Assembly (NCBI GenBank): GCA_020744225.1
Contig: JAGMWG010000020.1
Location: 62,001 to 126,000 of the forward strand
Source: Paraphoma chrysanthemicola
Lineage: Eukaryota > Ascomycota > Dothideomycetes > Pleosporales > Phaeosphaeriaceae
Direction of reading: 5' to 3'
DNA: 64,000 nt
Position numbers and translations under genes: made by a program. This document shows, piece by piece, positions 51,231 through 61,710 of the stretch. How positions within the stretch are numbered: position 1 is the first letter of the stretch; each line of letters opens with the position of its first letter. The notes beneath the pieces were generated by a model, which saw only the letters and a program-made list of their open reading frames with translations, did no database searches and was not told the DNA's origin.

Positions 51231-52292
51231 ATGTTGCCCGCAACACAAACGTTCCACGCAACATGCCACTGCCGCGCCGGCTCCCTTTCCTTCACCATCC
51301 CATCATCTCAACTCCCGATCCCAGCACACTTCTGCCACTGCAGTATGTGTCGCTATATCAACGGCACACTAATGTCCATTCACGCCAAGATCACGCCGCC
51401 ACAATTCGACGAGTCGACGTTCACAACGTATAGGTTTGGCGAGACCTGTGTCAAGTTCTTCTGTACGACGTGTGGAGCACATATGCTTGATCGTGTTCGT
51501 CGTCTGAAGACTGGGAACAGCGAGGGTGGCGATCATAAAGAGCGCGAGGAAGAAGAGGAATGGTTTATAGCCGTCAGTCTCGTCGATGCAGCACAAGACA
51601 TATGGGATTTCCGCGAACACATCTTCGTCGAAAGTACGCGTGACGGCGGCCTCGCGACAGCTCTGACCGAGATCAACGGAAAGCATGTAAAGCTTTGGAA
51701 AGAACGCCCTGTTCCCAAACAAGAGCAATTTCCGCGCGGGGTTTGGACGCCGAAACAAGACGAGGTGAGGACAACACTACATCTGGAGGAGAAGTTACAG
51801 GTTAAATGTTTATGCGGTGGTATTGAGTTTTTCATCTCACGACCTAACTCATCAACCTTTGAATCCGTCCATTCAAGCCTCGTCCCAATCGACAAGTCGA
51901 AATATCACGGCTCCCATGACGCATGTACATCCTGTCGCCTCACACTTTCCAACGCAATTGTATCTTGGGTATTCCCACCCATCTCCGCACTCTCTCTGCC
52001 AGACGGGTCGGCGTACCCATCCAACGGCCTGTTTGGAACGGCAAAGGCGTACAAGAGTTCGAAGGGAGTGGAGAGGACGTTTTGCGGCACGTGTGGCGCG
52101 AGCGCGACGTATACATGTGCTGACAGGCCGGAGATGGTGGATGTCGCTGCTGGGCTTTTGAGGGGAGAGGATGGCGATGTTAGGGTTGAGGAGTGGGCGG
52201 AATGGGATACGGAGGAAGTGAATTATGAGGAGGATGCGATTTGGCCGGGGGTTATTGGGGCGTTTCGAGAGGGGTTGAAGATGAATGGCTGA
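51231..52292 (+). CDS. Protein with two tandem GFA/CENP-V-type zinc domains
   Basis: A single-exon 353-aa protein from the ATG at 51231. The first domain (about 8-150) has zinc-ligand pairs CHCRAG, FCHCSMCR and FCTTCGAHM. The second (about 185-320) has CLCGGIEF, DACTSCRLT and FCGTCGASATY. This is the C-x-C ... C-x-x-C ... C-x-x-C pattern of the glutathione-dependent formaldehyde-activating (GFA/CENP-V/Mss4-like) fold, here twice in one chain. The linker contains an acidic stretch and KLWKERPVP. Only some members have the proposed S-hydroxymethyl-glutathione activity, and most fungal members are uncharacterised. There is no signal peptide, so it is likely cytosolic. Separate GFA domains are more usual; the double form is known in fungi. 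Confidence 0.9.
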   Translation: MLPATQTFHATCHCRAGSLSFTIPSSQLPIPAHFCHCSMCRYINGTLMSIHAKITPPQFDESTFTTYRFGETCVKFFCTTCGAHMLDRVRRLKTGNSEGGDHKEREEEEEWFIAVSLVDAAQDIWDFREHIFVESTRDGGLATALTEINGKHVKLWKERPVPKQEQFPRGVWTPKQDEVRTTLHLEEKLQVKCLCGGIEFFISRPNSSTFESVHSSLVPIDKSKYHGSHDACTSCRLTLSNAIVSWVFPPISALSLPDGSAYPSNGLFGTAKAYKSSKGVERTFCGTCGASATYTCADRPEMVDVAAGLLRGEDGDVRVEEWAEWDTEEVNYEEDAIWPGVIGAFREGLKMNG

Positions 52293-52641
52293 GTGCCTAT
52301 TGGGTATATCGATACATATTTGTCGGTGATAATATCTATCTCTGCGCAACGTTCCAGGGCTATGCTACGAAGGCGCACTTATCATGTCAGATATTGCAAG
52401 AGATGGTTGCTACCCATTCATTTCGGATACACTTTAAAGCTGAGCAGTGTTCAGGATTGGCTTTTGCGCGGGGATCTGGCTGCATTTCCGCGAGGTACAT
52501 TGACTTGGATCCCATTTTCCGAATATATATACCTTGGACATATATACCTGGGATTACCATGGACGTAATATACCGCTACCGATCCTACCTTAAACTCCGC
52601 CCATGCCAACACCCAGTCTCGATGCTGCGAACGATCGATGG
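52293..52641. other. Convergent intergenic region
   Basis: 350 bases between the 3' ends of the GFA gene and the small secreted protein gene, with several TATATA-like tracts (52526-52552). No gene seen. Confidence 0.45.
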
Positions 52642-53231
52642 TCAAACCGTCCGGCACGACACCACATACTTCCCACTCTCAGCCACAGGTTCCGGCGAGC
52701 AAACAATCTCCTCCGAGCTCTCAAATTTGAGTTCGAAAGTCCCATTCTTCTGCGCTACGAAATTGATATTCGCACTTGCGTTCAACGGATTCAGTCCAAT
52801 TCCCAAGCCGACTGTGAACGACTCAGACGTTACGGTAAATCCACTGCCTAGGCCGTAGTCAAGGGAACCGGCTTGGAGACCTCCTAGGGAACAGGTTAGC
52901 ATCAGTTCTTGAGGAAATGCTGAGATGAGAGGAAGTCGCTAATTTACCTCCATAGGATGAATTGTCTAACCAGTTGATACCACACCCTATATCAAATCAG
53001 TTTTCCATTCATTGAACGTTCTGTTGGGCCGATTTGCGCACCAATTCCAATGTCTCCAAACGGCGCTAGAGATCCTGCGGCGGCGACATTGCCAGATCCA
53101 CTGGTCGTGGTTACGTTCTTTTCTAAAGATGTGATTGCGATATTACTCGCTCGAGGCCTTTGCTGGATGTGTGATGCAGCGGCGTAGACGGCCAAGCTAA
53201 GCGACCAGAATAGAGTGACTTTTTGGAACAT
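52642..53231 (-). CDS. Small secreted protein, hypothetical
   Basis: Three minus-strand exons, 53231-53042, 52986-52948 (39 bases) and 52883-52642, give 156 aa. The introns are GTGCGC...ATATAG and GTAAAT...CCCTAG, and both phases match. The protein starts with a signal peptide (MFQKVTLFWSLSLAVYAAA). The middle exon adds CGINWLDNSSYG. After it comes an alternating hydrophobic/polar pattern with many Gly and Ser (GLGSGFTVTSESFTVGLGIGLNP), suggesting beta-sheet, then a tail with two cysteines. Three N-x-S/T sites are present. Four mature cysteines at most, so it is not a relative of the 8-Cys family. I recognise no family. Likely extracellular. Confidence 0.7.
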
Positions 53232-54214
53232 GATCGCTTTGTGTGGGAATCTGGAAAGAGAGAATGCGCGGCGAAAAGAAATTGGAAAGTAAATGTGTGA
53301 CCATAGTGAAGCTGAAGTGACAAAGGGGTATTCGAATCTGCGCAGAGGGTGAGTTTGAATGTTGACGTCTTGGTGTGGCTAATCTCGGCGCTTCTGCGTT
53401 GATGATCGGTGGTTTTGAACGTCGTTCCACCAACCTCCGAGATGAGGTTTCGGGCCGTCTTTGGACGGACTGGACAGCATGTTCTGCCATTACTCTTACG
53501 AGCAAGAAGTTCATTGTGGAGCAATCAAGTAACGATAATTCATCGCACTCATTCTTTGCCTCCTGAAGTCGTGCCATCACCCGGTCTTCACAACATGCAT
53601 GGTTCCTAGGTTCTGGTCGGTTCGGGGTGCACGACGCGCCCCACATGCAAGATGCTTGTCGTAACTCTCGCCAACCGCGAGATAAAGTTTAAGGCACATT
53701 CTGCCTGCATATCGACATTCAATTACTGTATCGGATTGATCGCACGCCTTGTCGAAGAAGCCCATCGGCCCGCGGTATTTGAAGCGAAACTTTATACGAG
53801 CACGTAGCGGGCCGTTTCAGAATGCACTAAGCATAGTCTACCAATAAGCCTCAAAAGCCGATAACAAACACATGCGTGTCGCACTTGTTGGCGTCAGCAC
53901 GAGTGATTACCACAGATGGGAGAAACATTGCACCACAGATGTGGTGGAATCAAGCAGCTGACATCAGCGCTAGAATGGCGGAACGTGTGCGACTTTAGCG
54001 ATAATTTTGGCCAAGAATACAAATAGAGCCACAAGATTGGTGCGCCTAACTACTGTAGTTGGGGCCAATCTGCACAGCCGTTGCAAGATCATGGTGGTGG
54101 CCGATCCGGGAACTGGGTCCTGGGGATCTGCGGTGTGGTGCTTACCATAAGATGAAGGGGTTATCCTACTTTCCCAACTTCCAGACGCTCAATTCTCGCG
54201 CCACGTTCGTTCTG
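53232..54214. other. Divergent intergenic region
   Basis: About 1 kb between the small secreted protein (minus) and the multicopper oxidase (plus). Overlapping frames near 53123-53646 have no supporting signals. Confidence 0.45.
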
Positions 54215-56092
54215 ATGTATTATTGGTTGAAGATCGCGCTGCTGCTAGTGGGAGCACAAAATGTTGTTGGTAAACAGAGCGATGACCATGGCCCATCGAC
54301 ATCGGGGCACCGCTGGCACTCGCCGTCTCACAATGACAGCTTCACGCCGGACTATCTTCTTAGAGTCACGTACGAAAACCACACAGTAGCATGTGAGCAT
54401 CGGATGTCTGTGTTGGTCAATGGCAGCTCGCCAGGTCCAGTCATTCATCTGACGCCTTCAAAGACGACATGGGTTCGAGTGTGCAACGATATGGAGACGT
54501 ACAACACGACCATGGTCTGTCCACCAGGTTCGCAAAGTAATTTGCGCAATGAACATACTAACAATATCAGCATTGGCACGGTCTGAGTCAACGCACTGCG
54601 CCTTTCAGTGACGGCTCGCCGGTTAGTCAGTGGCCCATCAAGCCTCAAGACTGCTACGACTACGAGATTGCTCCCGAGGCAGATGATGCGGGAACGTACT
54701 TTTACCATTCCCACGTCGGGTTCCAAGCCGTTTCCGCGACCGGACCGCTCATCGTGGAAGATAAAGGACCACCACCCTATGAGTATGATGAGGAGCGCAT
54801 CGTCTTTCTGCAAGACTACTTCAACAAGTCTGACGATACAATCGAGCACGGTCTCACAGCGACGCCCTTCGTCTGGTCCGGTGAGACAAAGGCTGTACTA
54901 CTCAATGGTGTTGGAGTTGCAACCGGGCAAAAGGCGGGAGTTGGTGGCTGCGAACTCCCAATCATCGATGTGGAACCAGGAAAGACGTACCGATTGCGCT
55001 TCGTGGGCTCAACTGCTCTCTCTATGGTAGCGCTGGGTATCGATGGACATTCCAAGCTAGATGTCATCGGGGCGGATGGTCATTACACCAAGCCATATAC
55101 CGTGGATCATATGCTCGTCGGTTCTGGCCAACGATTTGAAGTGCTCCTCTGCACCAAAACTGCTCAAGAGCTGGCCAATCAGACCGACTTCTATATTCAA
55201 CTCGAGACCAAGGATAGACCGGCCGTGTACACCGGATACGGTGTATTGCGATACTCGAATGCGACGCCAGTGATTACGACGTTTCCAAGTTCGAAGCCTC
55301 TGACGTTATCGAATGCGACGTATGATTTCCTCGAATATGCGCTGGAGCCACTGGCACCCAACGGCTTTCCTTCCGCTTCCGAAGTGACCCGTCGAGTGTA
55401 TATCAACAATGTTCAAATAGCGCAGTCAACTACTATCTGGCAACTGAACGGCTTGAATTGGACTGAAAATCTTCCTGTGAACAATCCGCCCTACCTGGTC
55501 GACATTTACCAGAACGGACCCGAAGCAATGCCAAACTACACTGCAGCTCTTAGCAACGGCGGATGGGATCCATATACGCTGATGTGGCCGGCGAAATTGG
55601 GCGAGGTTATCGAGATCATCATCGAGAATACGGGCAGCTTAGTAAATGCCAATGGAGGTTTCGACTATCATCCATTCCACTTACACGGTGGCCACTTTTA
55701 CGATTGTGGGAGCGGGAACGGGACTTACGATGCCGCCGCGAATGAGGAGAAGCTGAAAGACTACAATCCCGTGTTACGCGATACCACGAACCTGTACAGA
55801 TATCAGGAGAAGTCAACTGCCGGTAAAGAGGAAGGATGGAGATGCTGTAAGTGGCCAACGGTAACTTGTGGCAGATGTGTGCTGACTTTGCGACAGGGAG
55901 ACTGCGTGTTCAGGATGCTGGGGTAAGTTGCCTAACCCTTCAATACTTCTCGATGATATACTAACACTTAATCAGGTTTGGATGCTACATTGCCACGTTC
56001 TACAGCACATGATAATGGGAATGCAGAGCGTTTGGGTGATGGGCGACTATGAGCAGATCGTGCAAGCGGAGTCCGGGACAGAGCCGAGATAG
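54215..56092 (+). CDS. Secreted multicopper oxidase (laccase-like)
   Basis: Four exons (54215-54514, 54571-55846, 55897-55922, 55976-56092) give 572 aa. The ATG at 54215 is preferred because a signal peptide (MYYWLKIALLLVGAQNVVG) follows directly; the frame is open further upstream. All four copper segments are present: HWHGLSQ (created by splicing exon 1 to 2), YFYHSHVGFQ, HPFHLHGGHFYDCG and HCHVLQHMIMGM (the last from exon 4). Cys and His spacing in the last is right for a type 1 plus trinuclear site, with Met as a likely axial ligand. The 26-base exon 3 encodes WRLRVQDAG. The enzyme would oxidise phenolic or similar substrates and reduce oxygen to water outside the cell. Roles in pigment or lignin/phenol metabolism are family knowledge; the substrate here is unknown. 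Confidence 0.94.
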
Positions 56093-56676
56093 AAGCATTC
56101 TGTCTAGTGCCGCCTAAATGACAGTATAATCAAACTATGACAGGTCTAAATCAAGTTGTGAAGAATGTGCATTGAGGAGTTGATGGACGGTCACAAACAA
56201 CTTAGGATAGGAGGCATCAAACTGCACCACCATTAGTGGCTAGCCGCATTTGGCCGCCCCACTAACATCACCGCGTTTCGATTACACGTCCCTCATCAAC
56301 AAGCAATGCGGCATGTGCATACACGCGAATCTTCTCGCCATGTTGATAACTACGCACAGTTGAGGTATTTTGCGCGCAAGTCCTGAAGCTACCTTAGCTG
56401 ATGGGCTACAACGCCTTACGTCGAAGCTCAAGCAGGCAACATCTTGCGAGCAAGTCGGCTGCGCACTTGTCTCACATTATTCATGCATAGCGAGCGCTTT
56501 GCGCTTTCCAATCAAGCGAAAGGCATAGTTAAACCCGTCACGAATGACGCGAAGCGCCAAGGGCAAATGTTTGGGCGCGTCGTGGGGGCCGTTCATGGCA
56601 GACTCAGCCTGACGCCACCCAGCGCAACTTCACGAACAGCGTCCGTACTGCTTGGTGAGCTTATATCCACCTCAAG
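56093..56676. other. Intergenic, nothing recognised
   Basis: About 580 bases, presumably the promoter of HET-4. A plus frame at 56444-56812 overlaps its start out of phase and is a shadow. Confidence 0.45.
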
Positions 56677-58845
56677 ATGTCTTCATCACTACGAAACATA
56701 TCCAAAGGCTTCTGGACCCAGTATCCAGTCGGCACCAAGCTCACCTGGTCCTTCGTTGGTCACCAGCTCAAACAGAATCACACAGCCGTGTTCAACTTCA
56801 TGGAGCTTCTAAAGGCTTTGATCACCAACTTCGTGCGTGTTTGGCAGGTCCTGGCCCTTCCATTAATGTGTACTATGGACAAGGATGTACTTCGCAAATC
56901 TATGCCTCAAGACTCCCGCGTCTCAGCGATCGCCTACGTTGTGGTCGCTTATCCCATAGGGTATTGCATCGCTGCCATCGGATTCTCAGCGGCGGCAGTC
57001 CTGTCTCTTGCAGCCATTGTTATTCTCCCAGCTTTCGCCGCGGCTGTGGTCCTTGTCTGGATGGTCGGCGTATCCCTGTTATTTGTCCTGTGGTTCGCTC
57101 TCTATCGATACCCGGTGTTCGAGCTCATATATCCTCGTTTACGAACTTGGATGCTCACCAAAAACTCCCCAGTGTATTCGGCAATCCCTACAACTGTGCC
57201 TATAATTCGTATCGTTCGACTTAAAGCGGGGAACTACAAGGATACCATTGAATGCGATTTGCTCACGACCCCTCTCACAGGTGCGTCCTTTGAAGCCTTG
57301 AGCTACGTCTGGGGGGTTACACTCGCGCCATACAAGATCCAAGTCGACGGGCGCCCATTCTATATCACACACAACCTGTATACTGCGCTCAGAGAGCTGC
57401 GTTTTCCTGATCGCGATCGTCAATTGTGGATTGATGCCATGTCGATCAATCAGTACAATAATGCCGAAAAGGCCGCACAAGTGCAGATGATGCGCGATGT
57501 CTACGCAACCGCAGAAAGAACCATCATCTGGCTGGGCAAAGCGAGGAAAGCGACAAGATATACTTTTGACTTCATAAGGGGTTTCAACGACACCGGTGGA
57601 AGTGTAGTAAGATGGAAGGACAGGACGAGGGTTCCTCGTTGGCAGAGCATAAGGCGAGAGCTTGAAAATTTGCTTCAATACGAGTGGTGGGAGCGTGCAT
57701 GGATCATTCAAGAAGTAGTGGTCAGCGAAACTGTCGTTGTGCAACGAGGCTCACACCAAGTCGGGTGGGACAGCTTGCATGACCTCGTAACCTACCTGCC
57801 GTTCAGTGACGAATTCCCTCATCTCGAAAAAGTGGCTCAATTTGCGGAAGATATCCAAGAGCTGCGAACTGGAGAAACAGCAACCGAACCGATCTCAAAC
57901 ACTCTTCTTGGTTTGGCCTACCGCTTCCGTTATCAATCTGCAACCTTTGGTTCTGATAAGGTGTATGCGCTTATGGGACTGCTTCGCTCCAACAATTCGA
58001 CATTGCTCCAGCCGGACTATAACAAGCTGCCTGAAGATGTCTTCGTTGATTTTACCATCTCTGCATTGCGAAACAACCAGAACCTGACCGCTGTTGCCCT
58101 AGCCGCCGGCGCAGAACTTCAAGGTGTGAGCTGGTGCCGTGATTGGCGCTTCAATCACGATGGGGCATTCGAGACATTTTGGTTTTCGGCACACTTACCG
58201 CCTGGCAGACCTTACCTAGCATCTGGGACCCATCCTCCGGTTTTGGAAGCCAATATTGAAGCACGTGAGCTGTCGCTCAAGGGTTTTCCAGTCGACACCA
58301 TCGCCCGAGTTGGTGATTTCTACCAACAGATTCGCGATAACGTGAACTGGGATCTAGCTCTACGGAATTGGGAGCGCGTTGCAGGCGGGCCGCTGATTGA
58401 AAATTCTGAGGCGCAAAAGGCTTTCAATCGTACTATTACAGCGGACAGCTGGTTAATAGAACCCATAGATTGGAGACAGCGCATAGTACGACGCGGGCAA
58501 CAACCGCGCACTGAAGAAGATGCAAGGTACAAAAAGATAATTGACGATGCATGCCTTAATCGCCGCTTCTTCATAACGAGGAAAGGTAGGTTTGGTCTCG
58601 GACCTTGGAACTTAAGAAAAGGCGACGAGGTATGTGTGCTGCTTGGTGGAAAAACACCATTCATACTGCGACAATGCAGTAAACGAGAAGAAAAGGGAAG
58701 AGCACCAGATCTGGAGAAGAAGGGCAAGGCTCACCACAAAGTTATCGGCGAAACTTTTGTGGATAGCTTGATGTACTACGAAGGCAGCATGGAAGACGAC
58801 ATCGACAGCGGTGAGGTGGTCCCGAAATGGTACCATTTACTCTGA
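56677..58845 (+). CDS. HET-domain protein 4 with N-terminal membrane region
   Basis: An intronless 722-aa protein. Residues about 85-155 hold two or three membrane helices (IAYVVVAYPIGYCIAAIGF, AAAVLSLAAIVILPAFAAAVV, WMVGVSLLFVLWFALY). The HET domain follows at about 205-365: FEALSYVWG, RQLWIDAMSINQYNNAEKAAQ (the usual AICINQ is AMSINQ) and ERAWIIQEVVVSE. Next come DKVYALMGLL and the QPDY motif. The C-terminus has the standard RFGLGPWNLRKGDEVCVLLGGKTPFILR module and a GETFVDSLMYYEG ending. All parts of a full-length HET protein are intact. The membrane anchor suggests that the HET domain is tethered to a membrane. No NACHT or WD domains. Cell-death partner unknown. Confidence 0.93.
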   Translation: MSSSLRNISKGFWTQYPVGTKLTWSFVGHQLKQNHTAVFNFMELLKALITNFVRVWQVLALPLMCTMDKDVLRKSMPQDSRVSAIAYVVVAYPIGYCIAAIGFSAAAVLSLAAIVILPAFAAAVVLVWMVGVSLLFVLWFALYRYPVFELIYPRLRTWMLTKNSPVYSAIPTTVPIIRIVRLKAGNYKDTIECDLLTTPLTGASFEALSYVWGVTLAPYKIQVDGRPFYITHNLYTALRELRFPDRDRQLWIDAMSINQYNNAEKAAQVQMMRDVYATAERTIIWLGKARKATRYTFDFIRGFNDTGGSVVRWKDRTRVPRWQSIRRELENLLQYEWWERAWIIQEVVVSETVVVQRGSHQVGWDSLHDLVTYLPFSDEFPHLEKVAQFAEDIQELRTGETATEPISNTLLGLAYRFRYQSATFGSDKVYALMGLLRSNNSTLLQPDYNKLPEDVFVDFTISALRNNQNLTAVALAAGAELQGVSWCRDWRFNHDGAFETFWFSAHLPPGRPYLASGTHPPVLEANIEARELSLKGFPVDTIARVGDFYQQIRDNVNWDLALRNWERVAGGPLIENSEAQKAFNRTITADSWLIEPIDWRQRIVRRGQQPRTEEDARYKKIIDDACLNRRFFITRKGRFGLGPWNLRKGDEVCVLLGGKTPFILRQCSKREEKGRAPDLEKKGKAHHKVIGETFVDSLMYYEGSMEDDIDSGEVVPKWYHLL

Positions 58846-59406
58846 CTCTCCTTTCCATCCGGAGGAGAGACCACTCACATGGATTTCCGAGGTTGCACGA
58901 GTTCTCACGCAAGGTTCCATCGCCACTAGCCTCGCAACAATTCCACCGACCTATGACGTACCCGGCACTCTCAACTCCGCAATGTCGCTCACGACAATCT
59001 TCTCACGTGTCCAATGTTTCTCGGCATACGCGGACGACTATCAATCGTATTGTTCCTAAATTAGAAGCTGCACACAAGGGTGCGCGGATGCTCCTCACAA
59101 CATGATGGGTCCGCCGTGGCTGCGCCGGGAGATCGACATGAGGCTTGCCGTCACCCGGCCGTATTCGGACTGCTACCGTTGCAACTCCACTATATGCCCG
59201 CTGGGGATGATGATGCGGCTAAGTCCTCCGTTGAAGTGGATGCGTGCATGCACGCATGTATAAGAGCTGCGAATTGGGCTCTGAGAAAGCCCCTTACAAT
59301 ACGCATCACCTTTCATCGAATCTTCCATCACAGCAATCTATTAAACACAAGTCACATTTACAACCCAACCGAACAACGATCCACACATACTCTTCAACCC
59401 TTCAAA
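58846..59406. other. Intergenic with a candidate TATA box
   Basis: TATAAG at 59259-59264 lies about 145 bases before the ATG of the NIS1-like gene and is a plausible TATA element. No other feature seen. Confidence 0.45.
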
Positions 59407-59954
59407 ATGCGTACCTCAACACTCTCTACTCTCGTCGCAACGGCTTCCCTTGCTTCCGCCCGCATCATCGGCTTTTCCGCCCCTCCCGTCCTAACTCCCT
59501 CCACACCCTTCACTTTCAACCTCACAACCGAAAATTACATTCAATCCGTCGCCGACATTGCCGTCGTCTGGGGTTTCCAGCTTCCTTCAGCCAGTGCCCC
59601 AACCGGGTACCCAGGCTCGGTCGGCGCCTTTGCCAACAGCAGCTACCTGGGCCCGACCAAGTCAAATGTCCTCGGGGATGTGAGTGTGGATGCGTACGCA
59701 CCCGACGGTCTGAGTTCGAGTACCTGGAATGGAAAAGATGTGGTTCTCAGCGTGGCGGTGACGAGTTTGTATGGCGCGAGTGCGGGCCCAATAACGCAGG
59801 GTTGGAATGTAAGTACATGCGATTGTGCAAGCAAGTATCAGAAGAGATGTGCTAACCTTCTTTGCTATAGGTCACGGTCAAGGTCGGCGAGGGTAGTGGT
59901 CAAGACTGGGTTGTGAGTGAGGGATTGGGATGGTCGCAAAGCGGCAGTTGTTGA
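59407..59954 (+). CDS. NIS1-like small secreted protein
   Basis: Exons 59407-59808 and 59871-59954 give 161 aa, with a 62-base intron (GTAAGT, GCTAAC branch, CTATAG, phase 0). The signal peptide MRTSTLSTLVATASLASA precedes RIIGFSAPPVLTPSTPFTF, and later blocks are ENYIQSVADIAVVWGF, SYLGPTKSNVLGDVSV and VAVTSLYGASAGPITQGWNVTVKVG. This order, the length and the RI-x-GFSAP mature start agree with the NIS1 family of secreted proteins. In several plant-associated fungi these act in the host apoplast and dampen immune signalling. The match is recalled from family patterns, not searched. The final WSQSGSC tail carries the only mature cysteine. An effector role in this organism is inference. Confidence 0.72.
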
Positions 59955-60189
59955 TTGATTATGAGAATGTGCAGACATGCGATGGAAGAGGCAGACTGAA
60001 AGAGACGAACATTGAGCTTACTTGGCCATTCGCAAAAGCTTAACAGACTTATGTTACTAGTATCGCGCTGTCTCATCAGAGCCTTTAATCTATAATGCCA
60101 ATAAGCTCCAGTATTGGGAGGAACTCATTTTCAGCACATAAGCTTTTCGCACGCTACCCCTCGATTGATGCGCTGATGAGTATACACAT

Positions 60190-61710
60190 TTACGTTACTT
60201 GAATGAGAACACGATCGTAACGCGTCAAAGGGATCTCACCATCATCTTTCCCCTGCAGAATGATCGAGATCGTCTGCCCTTTCTGAGCATCGCCAGGAAC
60301 GTTCACAGTCGCGCCACCATCCCGTCGTTGCGTAAGCTTCACGGATCCAGGATACGTCCCTTCTTCGGCATATTGCCACCAGGACACTTTGACCTGGTCA
60401 CCATCGGGATCGCTCACCTTCGCCTTCAACTCCACACTCTCTCCTGCCTTCGCCTTAATTGTCTTCTTCCCGACCACTTCCACCCCCGGTGCGTGATTTC
60501 CATCCTCATATTTCGAGGTTAGCGTCCACTGCATCCTAGCCGCGAAATCATTTTGCGCCGGCTCGACCCACCGCGCCGTCGTCCAACCTTTCGTCTGACT
60601 TCCATTGCGCGCCACTTCCTCATCAACAAGCACCCAAAGATTCGGCGTCGTACTATTCTGCTTCCTCCTGCCACCCCAGCCACCAATATTTGCGACCTCG
60701 GGACTCTGTAGCCCCGTGGAAAGCAGTGGGTTGAACACTACATTATCCCCTTCGCTCAAGAAGTCGTACTTTTGCATGGGCTTGCACCATCCACTTGGTG
60801 CTTTCTCCGGATCTCCGAAGACGTCGAGCTGATCGCCTCCGCCAAATGTGGTTTGCCCGTCGAGCCAAGACCGGTAGAGCGAGCCCAGTGGTCCGATTTG
60901 GATGTTCTTCTTGGTCCACGAGCCCTGGTAATACTCATTGTTGTCGGGTAGTCCGCGCACGTTGCCAGAGCCTCGATTGCAATTAAACCCCCATGTGTCA
61001 TATGCTTTGCTAAGTTCTTCGACACGGAGCGTTGGCCAATTCGGAGCAATGTATTCGGCGTAAGTGTTGTCTTGAAAGCCGCTGGCAAGGATTACGGCCT
61101 TTTGCGAAATAGCGTGTTTAATTTGCTTCCAGTTGGGCGAAGAAGACTGATCGTTGGAGATAGACTTCAGGGCGCGCGCGATGGTGTTGGTACCGCCCCA
61201 GGCCTGGAGGTAGAGCTTGCGTGGATCGTTGTCGAGGAGAAGCTCTTTTATGAGATTAGAACCTTCAGTGTCTTTTGACATCTCGCCATCGAAGTCCACA
61301 TTGCCGATCTTCGTAATTGAAAGGAGGTGCTCAGGCGTTGGGTATGTCGGATCGTGTACCCGAAGATTGGGGTATACTTCTGCATATGCCTTAAGAAGAT
61401 GGTCTTCGATGGTAGTGGTCCCAGTTGGGCGCCATGAAGTTTGAGAAGTATTGTACTCCCGGTTGGGAAGAAAGAACTTCGTACCCTTGCCATCGCCTTC
61501 CCAGTGAAATTTGCTCGACGTGTAGATCAAACCTTGGTTCTCCAGGTCATTAGTGTATAGCACGTATCGCACCAGGGAAGCCAGATCATCCGATTCCATA
61601 TCAGTGGTGACGACTGTACGAATCTTATTTGTCGTCACAATGACACGGCAGAGGGCATGGGGGAGCCCGGAGAGCACTAGGCCGCTCGCAATGAGTGTCT
61701 GCAGATGCAT
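60190..61710 (-). CDS. Secreted DUF1593 / Sde182-type nucleoside-hydrolase-like protein
   Basis: A single-exon minus-strand gene. The frame is open to 61746, but the ATG at 61710 starts a signal peptide (MHLQTLIASGLVLSGLPHALC), giving 506 aa. The N-terminal domain begins RTVVTTDMESDDLASLVRYVLY, an Asp-rich calcium-type site like that of nucleoside hydrolases. It continues GLIYTSSKFHW, LYLQAWGGTNTIARAL and WGFNCNRGSGNVRG. The C-terminal domain has the GESVELKAKVSDPDGDQVKVSWWQY pattern of an Ig/cadherin-like module, followed by a beta-rich tail. This two-domain architecture matches the DUF1593 (Sde182) family, described as cellulose-binding or polysaccharide-linked in some bacteria. The substrate is not established. 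Likely extracellular, acting on plant or wall material. Confidence 0.87.
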   Translation of the reverse strand: MHLQTLIASGLVLSGLPHALCRVIVTTNKIRTVVTTDMESDDLASLVRYVLYTNDLENQGLIYTSSKFHWEGDGKGTKFFLPNREYNTSQTSWRPTGTTTIEDHLLKAYAEVYPNLRVHDPTYPTPEHLLSITKIGNVDFDGEMSKDTEGSNLIKELLLDNDPRKLYLQAWGGTNTIARALKSISNDQSSSPNWKQIKHAISQKAVILASGFQDNTYAEYIAPNWPTLRVEELSKAYDTWGFNCNRGSGNVRGLPDNNEYYQGSWTKKNIQIGPLGSLYRSWLDGQTTFGGGDQLDVFGDPEKAPSGWCKPMQKYDFLSEGDNVVFNPLLSTGLQSPEVANIGGWGGRRKQNSTTPNLWVLVDEEVARNGSQTKGWTTARWVEPAQNDFAARMQWTLTSKYEDGNHAPGVEVVGKKTIKAKAGESVELKAKVSDPDGDQVKVSWWQYAEEGTYPGSVKLTQRRDGGATVNVPGDAQKGQTISIILQGKDDGEIPLTRYDRVLIQVT

